Both the position numbers and the translations under genes were made by a program. The notes beneath the pieces were generated by a model. That model saw only the letters and a program-made list of their open reading frames with translations, made no database searches and had not been told where the DNA came from. A DNA stretch of 64,000 bases, taken from contig JAXGGA010000024.1 of assembly GCA_038373865.1 (NCBI GenBank), positions 186,001 to 250,000 of the forward strand, written 5' to 3'. Below, one piece after another: positions 13,301 to 23,500 of the stretch. The stretch comes from Uloborus plumipes. Its lineage: Eukaryota; Arthropoda; Arachnida; Araneae; Uloboridae. Positions within the stretch are counted from its first letter, which is position 1, and each line of letters begins with the position of its first letter.

Positions 13301-14218
13301 AAACAGATACAGATGTTTAAATCAGTTATTGTTATTATCAATGGAGAGGTGATGAGTTAACGAAAATGCATTCTTTGTTTTCTGGGTGCGAAGTGTTTTG
13401 TACTATATTTCTCGACCCCTTTAGCACATAGCAATTTATCGTCGCACTCCTTTATGTTCCTTCCTTCGGTCCCACGGATCCCACGTCACCAAGTCGCAGA
13501 GAAGGTCACCAAGTCGCAGAGTTTCTTTAATTATCTTTTCTTCAATTTTTCAAACATGATGTCGTCATAAATTCTGATAAATTTATTTAAAAAATAATGC
13601 AGGAGAGGAGAAAGACTCCTTTCCTTCTTCCCAAAAGCCTATTGATTAACATCTTGTCCATTACCTCAACTTCGCTCTCCTTCCTGTTAGTCCAACATAC
13701 TCCCAATCATAGATGGCTGGTGCACCAAGAAATTGGGGGATCAAAAGAAGTTTGTGAGGAGCTTAGGGCGGCACCCTAAAGTTGTTTTTTTTTCTGTAAA
13801 ATTTGCCTATATTATTGGATTTTAACAAATGACCTCCAAAAACTGTAATACAGTCTGAAATGCTGGATGGATTTTACTGTAGATATCCCCTTTGCAATTC
13901 AAAGTTCCTTTCTTGTGAAATAAGATGAGGAAAAAAAAAAACATTTTTGTGTTATTTTCAGTTTTTAATTTTCATGAAATAAATCAATCCACCCAGTAAA
14001 TAACCGACCGTTAATTTTTCGCTCTAAAAAGTGAAGGGCAGGGCCCCTTTACTTTCGGAAGTGAAGGGGAGCAGGTGCCCCCTTGCCCCCCCCCCCCTCC
14101 GTACAAACAGCCTTTGCTCCCATTGCGTCATAAAAGTTGCATTGTTTATTTTTTTTTCAAACAAACTTTCTTCACTTCGAACCCCCCCCCCCGAAAAAAA
14201 ATCCTCTCTACGGCCTTG
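10385..14218. mobile_element. hAT-type element (CAAGGCCGTAG ends) carrying a foldback insertion
   Basis: Terminal inverted repeats CAAGGCCGTAG (10385-10395) and CTACGGCCTTG (14208-14218) with perfect 8-bp target duplications ACTGCCGT at 10377-10384 and 14219-14226. Both subterminal regions are rich in G/C runs (near 10400-10436, 10525-10540, 14085-14098, 14182-14192). Without the foldback insertion at 10630-13034 the element is about 1.4 kb. No transposase remnant recognised, so probably non-autonomous. Confidence 0.88.
10630..13034. mobile_element. Foldback element 2 with ~1.05-kb inverted arms
   Basis: Left end AGGTCATTCCATGTCAAGTG, right end the complement of GGGTCATTCCATGTC. Arms run from 10630 to about 11680 and from about 11965 to 13034 with an AT-rich loop. 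Perfect 4-bp flanking duplication ATAG (10626-10629, 13035-13038). The first 20 terminal bases match foldback 1, while the arm sequences differ, so these are two members of one family. Short open frames inside mirror each other only because of the palindrome. Confidence 0.85.
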
Positions 14219-14374
14219 ACTGCCGTAGCCGGTGTACTTCGAAGTCCGCCCCTTCCCCTTTCTCAAAACTTTTTCACCAATAAAAAAGGAGTTTTTTATA
14301 ACTCCAAAGTACTTGCATGTAATAGTGCTTGCAATAGTGCTTGCAAGCAAATTTGCCAGTATCTCATGCTTTAA

Positions 14375-14607
14375 CACTAGATTGCTCACGAAGTCATTTT
14401 GACTGCTTGGGCGATATTGGTATAACACATATTTAACTCAGAAATATAAGAAGTAGAGGGGAAGTAACTAGAATTATTATTAAACATATTCATATGTTGT
14501 TTCAAAAGTCATAACATTCTGAGAAATTGTGTCACATTATATATACATAATTATTCTTCGAATTGATATAAAAAAGTTGTCAAAATGACTGCTTGGGCAA
14601 TTTAGTG
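14375..14607. mobile_element. piggyBac-type MITE (TTAA flanks)
   Basis: TTAA at 14371-14374 and 14608-14611 brackets inverted ends CACTAGATTGCTCACGAAGT and the complement of CACTAAATTGCCCAAGCAGT, continuing through GTCATTTTGAC. 233 bp, non-coding. TTAA target plus short inverted ends indicates mobilisation by a piggyBac-type transposase. It ends about 90 bases before the orphan reading frame at 14703. Confidence 0.82.
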
Positions 14608-14702
14608 TTAAACACATCCACTTTTCGTGTTCAAAGGTAGGTGTTTTTATTTTTTATTTTTACTTATTAATTGAACTTTTTTTGTTTCTTGGAAATTTGT
14701 AG

Positions 14703-15773
14703 ATGTCGGATGCACCTGTGACGAGAGTAGCTAGAGCTGACTCTACCAGTATATATGAGACACCGAGCCTGCCGGAGCCGCTGTCTCTTCTCATGCTTCT
14801 ATTAAAGGAACTGCTGGAGCATTTAACGTCGAATGATGTAAACCTGGAACATCCGCGCATGAGATACATAACCCATTTTGCAACAGTGCACAAGGAAGAA
14901 ATATTACAGTTCTTACGTCACGATTCACGCTCTGAGGTACCTCGGGTCTACACCGTAGGCTCGAGGATCATGTATCGTGAGCCACCTCCAGCAGCAAATT
15001 TCTCTCCTGTGGCTGAGCCGCCTTTTGGAAACTGCCAGCTACGACCTTCCAGACTCGGCCAGCGATGGCCTTCCGGAATCGACCCGCGACGGTTTTCCGG
15101 AATCGACCCGCGACGGTTTTCCGGATTCGGCCAGCCACGACCTTCCGGAATCGGCCAGCCAAGACCTTCCGGAATCGGCCAGCCAAGACCTTCCGGAATC
15201 GGACAGCCAAGACCTTCTGGAATCGGCTCGCCACGACCTTCCGGAATCGGCCAGCTACGGCCTTCCGGAATCGGCCAGCTACAGTCTTTCAGAAGCGGCC
15301 ATCAACTGCCTTCAGGAAGCTGCCATCCACCGCCTTCCGCAAGCGGCCAGTCACGGCCTTCCATAGGCGGCCATCCACGGGCTTCCGGAAGCGTCTATCC
15401 ACGGCCTGAAGGAAGCGGCCATCCACCGCCTTCTGGAAGCGGATATCCACCGCCTTCCGGAAGCGGCCATCCATCGCCTTCCGGAAGTGGCCAGTCACGG
15501 CCTTCCATAGGCGGCCATCCACGGGCTTCCGGAAGCGTCTATCCACGGCCTGAAGGAAGCGGCCATACAAGCTATATCACCTCGCCGAAAAAACTCTTAA
15601 TGATAACATTGAAAAAGTTACTTTTTAAAAAATTTGGAATGAGCAACGTGCCGTCTGTCGTATTGTTTGACCTGGCAATGCAAATCGAATTTAAAAGCTC
15701 CTGCCCTCTTGAGGACATCACTGAAGAGGAAGTGGTGGAGCACCTAAAAAAATTAGGAATGCAATGCCAATGA
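14703..15773 (+). CDS. Orphan 356-codon ORF with 8-residue Pro/Ser/Gly repeats
   Basis: Open frame from ATG (14703) to TGA (15771-15773), clearly more GC-rich than its surroundings. It has three parts. An N-terminal region (about residues 1-105) is predicted helical, with a leucine-rich stretch SLLMLLLKELLEHL and an MRYITHFATVHKEEILQFLR segment. A central region (about 107-290) is 23 repeats of eight residues, mostly xPSGIGQPR-like in the first half and PSGSGHP-like in the second. A C-terminal region (about 291-356) is lysine-rich and then acidic/helical, ending EEVVEHLKKLGMQCQ. No signal peptide or membrane segment. I recognise no family. A pyrimidine-rich tract ending TTTGTAG lies right before the ATG and could be a 3' splice site, so this could be an exon rather than a complete gene. 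The ATG is the first in frame after that tract. Function unknown; it may be an expressed lineage-specific gene or a captured sequence. Confidence 0.5.
   Translation: MSDAPVTRVARADSTSIYETPSLPEPLSLLMLLLKELLEHLTSNDVNLEHPRMRYITHFATVHKEEILQFLRHDSRSEVPRVYTVGSRIMYREPPPAANFSPVAEPPFGNCQLRPSRLGQRWPSGIDPRRFSGIDPRRFSGFGQPRPSGIGQPRPSGIGQPRPSGIGQPRPSGIGSPRPSGIGQLRPSGIGQLQSFRSGHQLPSGSCHPPPSASGQSRPSIGGHPRASGSVYPRPEGSGHPPPSGSGYPPPSGSGHPSPSGSGQSRPSIGGHPRASGSVYPRPEGSGHTSYITSPKKLLMITLKKLLFKKFGMSNVPSVVLFDLAMQIEFKSSCPLEDITEEEVVEHLKKLGMQCQ
15021..15572. repeat. 24-bp minisatellite, 23 units, in coding frame
   Basis: Units of the form CCTTCCGGAATCGGCCAGCC + 4 bases run from 15021 to 15572, which is exactly 23 x 24 bases with no register change. 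Units in the first half carry GAATCGGCC, in the second half GGAAGCGGCC. A six-unit block starting at 15357 recurs 144 bases later at 15501, showing a recent multi-unit duplication. Confidence 0.92.
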
Positions 15774-15803
15774 AAATTCATATTTTGCAAATGTAAATAT
15801 GTA

Positions 15804-16253
15804 CACTGCTCAAAACAATTAGCGAAGCAAAGCGAAAAAGTGAAGAAAATCGTGCGAGACAGCCACGGATTGGCATACTACATATAGTACACGCGTATCA
15901 AAGCGCAATATAGAAAAATACGTAAAAAAAATTGGAATTCAGCTTAAATTCTTTAAAGATATGGAAAAAAACACAAAAAGATGATTTAAGGCAACAATTT
16001 AGTTTAATTAACTGCGCAAACGCATTTTCACAGTAACGTCAATAAAACAGACGTTTCTGCAACATCCCGATTTCTGCCCTTATCTCCTTTTTCTGATTTT
16101 TGACGTCATGGACTTTGATTTGCATATTAAGTTTTCTTTTTCTGTTTCCTGGTAGGCTTTGAATTATGGATCATTCATTTAATGTTACTTTTTGGCATTC
16201 ATCTTTGCGTAATTTTGTTAAAACCATCTGCCCCCTAATTGTTTTGAGCAGTG
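15804..16253. mobile_element. Tc1/mariner-type MITE, 450 bp
   Basis: Perfect 19-bp inverted ends CACTGCTCAAAACAATTAG, flanked by TA on both sides (15802-15803, 16254-16255). Non-coding interior. The TA target and CACTGCTCAAAA-type ends are typical of elements moved by Tc1-like transposases. It lies only 30 bases after the stop of the orphan ORF. Confidence 0.85.
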
Positions 16254-16616
16254 TATATATATTTCATAAGTCATCCATTTTATTATATGTATTGCATAGT
16301 TGGTCCTGTATTAGATTTATCATTGGTATCCATTTAAAATTGCACAGCTAATAATTTTCGAAAATAATAGTTTAAAATAACAAGTAGATTTTAAACATGT
16401 TTTATATGGGCAATTAAATGGTGTCAAACGTTAAAAATGAAGACAAATTTCTCAGTTTTAATCCCATTTACCAAGCATACACTGTTTTAAAATGATTCAA
16501 CAGATGTACAAAATAATACCTGCATCATGCAGAATAAAAAAATCATGTTAATAGACAAAGCTGGACCTCTAAAGTAGCAATTGAAATAATTTAAAGAGTT
16601 GGTGTTGGACGTAAAG

Positions 16617-16785
16617 CAGGCCCGTCATTTAGGAGGGTCGGGGGGGGGGGGGTCTATTGCCCCCCCCCTAGCTTTGAAAAATCAATGTATTTAGATATAA
16701 GTGGGTGTGGTTTTTATGCTTCCCGATGAAATCGCATTGTGTTTGGACCCTCCCCCCCCCGAAAAAACTTAAAATAACGTCCCTG
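16617..16785. mobile_element. Short hAT-type MITE (CAGGCCCGTCATTT end), copy 2
   Basis: Starts CAGGCCCGTCATTTAGGAGG, ends ACGTCCCTG, with perfect 8-bp target duplications ACGTAAAG (16609-16616, 16786-16793). Contains G and C runs and a GTGGGTGTGGTTTTTATGC phrase shared with 5100-5279. Non-coding. Confidence 0.87.
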
Positions 16786-16793
16786 ACGTAAAG

Positions 16794-17870
16794 ACACAAA
16801 TAGCAAAATTGATTTCTTAGTTAAAAACATTGAAAGTATGCGAATTAGCTTACAGTTTTATTTTAAAAACAATTAAATTCCAAAGTATACTCATGAGTGA
16901 AACACATTTCACAGTTTTAAATTATATTATCAAAAACAAAATTAATTTGAAAATATGTTAACCTTAGTGTCAGACGTAAATTTTCGGTGTCGGACGTTAA
17001 CTGTTCTCATTCGACTTAAAATGCGGGTCTTAAATGTAAATATATGTCAATGAATATAGTAATAAATAGGTAAATAAGGTTTTAAAAAGTCATTTATATT
17101 ATTTTTTAACTTTAAAATGATACATCAAACTTACAATTACCTAAAATTACAATTTTAATCTTTACGGACTCAACAATGAATTTTAAGCCAAAACTGGTAC
17201 TTGGGGGGGGGGGAGAGAAATACTCACCGCTGGAGAGAAATACTCACCTATAATTTTTATCAAAAAGTGTGTTCTCTTCAAACTTAGGACTTGTAGAGTC
17301 TGTAACAATATTTGGATGAAAAATTTTGTTTAAAAATTTTACTATGCATTTTACATCACTGTCGCAATTTTATAAGATTCTAAAACAATTTTCATGATCA
17401 TTGAAATTTTTTAATTAATTTTATAAATTTGGTTTTGGAGTTTATTTTTACTGATTTTTTTAACATTACCCAATGTATATTGTATATTTGCATGAATTTT
17501 CATCGTAATTCATAATATTAGTTTGCATTTCTGGGGAAAAACTGAGCTCCTTTGAGAGTCTCCAATTATGGTTTAAAAATGTTCAAGATCTTGACCTTTG
17601 TTTAACTTGTATCTTGTAACTTATTTCAAACTAAAGTTATCAAATTTTTGACAAATATTTCAACATATACAACTCTTCAACTTTAAAATGATACCTTGTT
17701 TGTTTAAAAATATTAATTTTGAAAAATTGATCATCTATTTGACCTTACCGTGGAATTGCCCGTATAATATAATAAATATCTGTAATCGAAGAGATGGTTT
17801 TATTGAACTATTATGTGGTTCTATTTTTGAAGAATTAGTATTTTTCTCTCGGTAGTTTTTTTATATACTT
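16794..17870. other. AT-rich intergenic, no gene seen
   Basis: Contains a short tandem phrase (GGAGAGAAATACTCACC twice, 17212-17248) and, at 17747-17763, ACCGTGGAATTGCCCGTAT, a relative of the foldback-family terminal word. No coding sequence recognised. Confidence 0.5.
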
Positions 17871-18361
17871 TATATTTTGCATATGGTTATACTTCAAGAT
17901 TCAATTACGAGCAACAGTACTTGAAAAATATCAATTTTAAGTGAATTGTTAAAAAAATAATAATGATAATTTCTCAAAGGATAATAATTTTTTGTAACAG
18001 TAGGGTTATGATTAAAAGCTTATGTGGTACTAGTTTTGGAAAAAATGTATTTTCTCATCCATAGTTGCAAATATATTCATGTATTCTACAAATGCGAACA
18101 TTTCCTTTTTTCACCTGTTACTGTTATTTCATTAATGTGAGTAGTTTCTCACGTTTTAAAGTATTATTATTAATTTGATAATTTACAAACATTAATAGTT
18201 ATCAGAAATATCTGCTTAAAAGTACAGTAATAGCTCTCAAAAATGTTTCACAAGGTAATATTTGTAATAATAATAATTATTAAAACTGTATATGGTTTTA
18301 TATTAGAAGAATCAATACTTTTCCATTTATAGTTTTTTTATTTTCTTTGAAAATGTAAATA

Positions 18362-18387
18362 TGTATATATATATATATATATATATA
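18362..18387. repeat. TA microsatellite, short allele in duplication unit 1
   Basis: About 13 TA repeats, between identical flanks ATGTAAATATG and CATAATTTTTCATAGG that also bracket the long tract in unit 2. Confidence 0.95.
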
Positions 18388-20161
18388 CATAATTTTTCAT
18401 AGGTCGAATCTTTCACTTTATGCATTTATTAAAATTATTTCATGTTTTGAATTTTCATTGATGATATGTATTCAACTCATAACCAATATTTCTTTAAAAA
18501 ATATGTTTTAAAAAACTGGTTGCTCTCAAAAATGTTTATTTTGATGATATTTCTGTGTTGGGTTATTAATTTAATATTATATATTTTCCTGGCTTAGACA
18601 TTCCGTACTTGCCACTCTATAGTTTTTAAAGTGTTCTACTAATAGAAACATTTAAATATGTGCGATTACTATAGCTATTTATGTTGATAGCTGCTTACAT
18701 TTTGAGTTAATATTGTTAAAAATCCTTTGAATAATACACGAGTAACAATACTTGTAAAATATCTCCTTGTAATAATAATATTTCAAACGTGTTTTGTACT
18801 ATTGATAATTTTCTAAGAAGAGTCAAATAGATAAAATAAATGAAATAATAAGTTTCTGAGTATTTTACTGTTTCCCTCTATGGTTGTTCAGTATATTTTC
18901 AGCAAATGTAAATTTTTTACTTTTTAGCAAATGTAAATATTTTACTATCCTAAGCTATTATAGCTATTCTACGTTGCTAAAAATATTTATTATTATCTAA
19001 AGAAGTAATTTCTTTCTTCGCATAATGACAGATATTAATAATTATTCTCTCTCTCTCTTGAGCTATTCCATTTCAGATCAGACAGAGCTTGTCACTTGAC
19101 CATCACACATCTTTTTTAAGCTTACGGTAGTTACAACTGAAGGGCGCATGAAATGTCCAAAAATATACATAAAAGAATTTTGCAAATAAATGATATTTAT
19201 TCAGCTATAGCCTATTGAAATTCTTTGAAAAAAAAAAGCATAGCATTCGATTTGAAATGGTATTTTCAATAGTATTTAACTTATTTGAACAACTGCTTCT
19301 TTCTACAAATAAATAAGAACCTATGTAAAATTTTGACATCAGTTTTATAAATTTCATTGAGTTTATTGATGAAGAAAAAATTACATATGTGCTACAAGGG
19401 AATTTGGTGTTGAAAAAAAATATTGAATTTTTTGTACATTTTTTACATTGATTGAAGTTTACAAGTTAGTATCTGGCAACCCCAAATGAAACATTTTCTT
19501 TTCGGAAGAGAACTTGTTAAATGAGCTCACAATCAGGTGAAAGTTTCTCTCTACTAAAAGCAATTTTAAACAAGCATATTTTAATGGTTTTACCTGTTTC
19601 CACAATTCAATTGCATTTTTTCCTGACAGATTTATTCTATCAGAAAACAATTATTAATAGTATGTATCAAAATTTATATTTTGCAAATGGTTATACTTCA
19701 AGATTCAATTACGAGCAACAGTACTTGAAAAATATCAATTTTAAGTGAATTGTTAAAAAAATAATAATGATAATTTCTCAAAGGATAATAATTTTTTGTA
19801 ACAGTAGGGTTATGATTAAAAGCTTATGTGGTACTAGTTTTGGAGAAAATGTATTTTCTCATCCATAGTTGCAAATATATTCATGTATTCTACAAATGCG
19901 AACATTTCCTTTTTTCACCTGTTACTGTTATTTCATTAATGTGAGTAGTTTCTCACGTTTTAAAGTATTATTATTAATTTGATAATTTACAAACATTAAT
20001 AGTTATCAGAAATATCTGCTTAAAAGTACAGTAATAGCTCTCAAAAATGTTTCACAAGGTAATATTTGTAATAATAATAATTATTAAAACTGTATATGGT
20101 TTTATATTAGAAGAATCAATACTTTTCCATTTATAGTTTTTTATTTACTTTGAAAATGTAA

Positions 20162-20363
<202 letters not shown>

Positions 20364-21648
20364 ATTTTTCATAGGTCGAATCTTTCACTTTATGCATTTA
20401 TTAAAATTATTTCATGTTTTTAATTTTCATTGATGATATGTATTCAACTCACAACCAATATTTCTTTAAAAAATATGTTTTAAAAAACTGGTTGCTCTCA
20501 AAAATGTTTATTTTGATGATATTTCTGTGTTGGGTTATTAATTTAATATTATATATTTTCCTGGCTTAGACATTCCGTACTTACCACTCTATAGTTTTTA
20601 AAGTGTTCTACTAATAGAAACATTTAAATATGTGCGATTACTATAGCTATTTATGTTTATAGCTGCTTACATTTTGAGTTAATATTGTTAAAAATCCTTT
20701 GAATAATACACGAGTAACAATACTTGTAAAATATCTGCTTGTAATAATAATATTTCAAACGTGTTTTGTACTATTGATAATTTTCTAAGAAGAGTCAAAT
20801 AAATAAAATAAATGAAATAATAAGTTTCTGAGTATTTTTCTGTTTCCCTCTATGGTTGTTCAGTATATTTTCAGCAAATGTAAATTTTTTACTTTTCAGC
20901 AAATGTAAATATTTTACTATCCTAAGCTATTATAGCTATTCTACGTTGCTAAAAATATTTATTATTATCTAAAGAAGTAATTTCTTTCTTCGCATAATTA
21001 CAGATATTAATAATTATTCTCTCTCTCTCTTGAGCTATTCCATTTCAGATCAGACAGAGCTTGTCACTTGACCATCACACATCTTTTTTAAGCTTACGGT
21101 AGTTACAACTGAAGGGCGCATGAAATGTCCAAAAATATACATAAAAGAATTTTGCAAATAAATGATATTTATTCAGCTACAGCCTATTGAAATTCTTTGA
21201 AAAAAAAAAGCATAGCATTCGATTTGAAATGGTATTTTCAATAGTATTTAACTTATTTGAACAACTGCTTCTTTCTACAAATAAATAAGAACCTATGTAA
21301 AATTTTGACATCAATTTTATAAATTTCATTGAGTTTATTGATGAAGAAAAAATTACATATGTGCTACAAGGGAATTTGGTGTTGAAAAAAAATATTGAAT
21401 TTTTTGTACATTTTTTACATTGATTGAAGTTTACAAGTTAGTATCTGGCAACCCCAAATGAAACATTTTCTTTTCGGAAGAGAACTTGTTAAATGAGCTC
21501 ACAATCAGGTGAAAGTTTCTCTCTACTAGAAGCAATTTTAAACAAGCATATTTTAATGGTTTTACCTGTTTTCACAATTCAATTGCATTTTTTCCTGACA
21601 GATTTATTCTATCAGAAAAAAATTATTAATAGTATGTTTCAAAATTTA

Positions 21649-23500
21649 TTCTCAAAATAGTTTTTTAAAGTTGATTTTAAACTACTAAATTCTATGTAAC
21701 GTGAGTCACGAAAACTTATTTTTTTTTAATACTTCTGAATTTTATATGTTATAAATTAATTTTTTTAAATGTTTGTACACTCATCTATAGTACAAGAAAT
21801 ATGTATAAGTCAATTTATATATTTTTTGTTTTTTTATTAAAAAAATCAGCATATTTATTTTGTAACGTGAGTCACGCGTCAAGTGAGTTATAGCCGATAC
21901 AAGATAACATTAACGTCTTAATGGTATTTAATGTATCCTAATGTTATTTTAGAGGGAATTAATGTTACATTAAAGGGAGGTTAGCACATATACACACCTA
22001 TAAATAATTAATAATATTGCTTAAATTAGTTAAATAGCAAAATTTTACTTTGTTTATTGTTTAAAATATTTTAATAATTGCAAGGATCCCTGTTTTGGCC
22101 CTCAGCGGTCTAATACAAGTATTATTCTTTATAGTATGTGTTTATGAAAGCACATATTTGTTTTCTGTATCTGTGAAAGGTATTTCATTTCAGTAAAATT
22201 AATTTTTAAAAATATTTCCCTACTGCAGAATGACAGAAATGAGCTGAGAAAAAATGAAGGAAGAAGAGAAGTGCAGTGCATATAAACAGGAACAGCTGAA
22301 AAAAAAGATGGCAAACTTTCATAGGAAAATTTGCCTAAGTTCAAACTTCTTACAAATCACTTTATGTAAATACACTAAGGAGGGCTGGACAAAGTGAGGC
22401 GAAATTTGGTCTATTCACCTCGCCGCAAAACTGTAGTCATGAGTGAGTTAGTCATCAGTAAATGTAATATTGATTTGAAAAGAAGATTTCAGTGTCCAGA
22501 GAGCTCATCAAAAAAAAAAAAAAAAATGCTTTATCCCAAGCAAATCCAAATGAAAGTCAAGATTTTTATGAAAGGAGTAATTTAAAAAGATTAGCTTGAG
22601 GGAGGAAAAAAAAGTAGCTATAATGCTAAAAATTAAGAAATGTTTAAAAGCACGGTTAACATCTCACTTAATCTAATTTCTGATGTTTAAAATGAATTAT
22701 TGATCAGTCGTAAATTAGGAAAGTAAATACTTTGAAAAGCCAACTTCTGACTGCAGCCAACTAATTTCACAGCCATTATGCAATATTAAATGTTATGATC
22801 GATATCAAATGAAATATTATGGTGTATAGTATACCGTAAAAGTTTTCATATGTATCAATTGAGAATTTGAAATTCGCGAAAAAGTGACCGTTTAGATGGG
22901 GGCTGCTTTGTAGAGGTGACCGCTTGAAGAGGTTTTACTGTATTCATAACTGATCAACTACATAAAACAGAGAATTGAAGAAAATAAACATTTAACTTCA
23001 ATTGAATTTAAGTCAAGTTTCAACAAAATTTTCAGAATAAGATGTAAGGTTCGACTAAAACGAAAAAGTAAAGTGAGTCACAAAACTATGTAACGTGAGT
23101 CACGCTCAAAATATTGATTAACTTAATTAGTGACTACAGAATGAACTTTATTTTCATTTACATCATAACTTAGAAATATGTTTTGTTCCATGAACACAGC
23201 TTTTCAATTTTATTATTCTGAAAGAGCAGAAATCCTAGGTTTTTAGTTATGCAAAAAACTTGAGTTCCTTTTTTTCTGTAACGTGAGTCACGATGTTAAA
23301 TTAAGGTCTAAATACCATCTATTTCTGTTAAAATATAAAATGCTGACATCCACAGGTTCTCACTGCATCTCAGATGACTGTCAAAAGCTTTATTTCAAAT
23401 TAGGCATGGTGTTTCTTTTATATATATATATATATATATAACATTTAGTTTGTTAAAATCACGTCAAGAGTCACGTGAAATTGCCCATATTTTAGTTGAG
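21649..23500 (+). repeat. Region with four spaced GTAACGTGAGTCACG copies
   Basis: No gene seen. The 15-base word GTAACGTGAGTCACG occurs exactly at 21696, 21862, 23090 and 23278, always in the same orientation. A partial copy (AAGTGAGTCAC) is near 23070, and an AGAGTCACGTGAAATTGCCC word is at 23468. The core CGTGAGTCACG is an odd palindrome. These are probably internal repeats of an unrecognised transposon. Confidence 0.6.
22870..22943 (-). repeat. Solo pogo/Tigger-like element end
   Basis: The reverse complement reads CAGTAAAACCTCTTCAAGCG then GTCACC, which resembles termini of pogo/Tigger-type elements. I see no partner end or TA-flanked structure, so this is a fragment at best. Confidence 0.4.

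Noticed and set aside
14968..15570. Several overlapping open frames on both strands within the orphan ORF
   Set aside because: The 24-bp repeat has no stop in any of several frames, so all are automatically open. Only the 14703 frame extends into non-repetitive sequence at both sides.
15021..15572. CRISPR-like appearance of the regular repeats
   Set aside because: Contiguous 24-bp units without unique spacers, in a eukaryotic genome; a coding minisatellite explains it.
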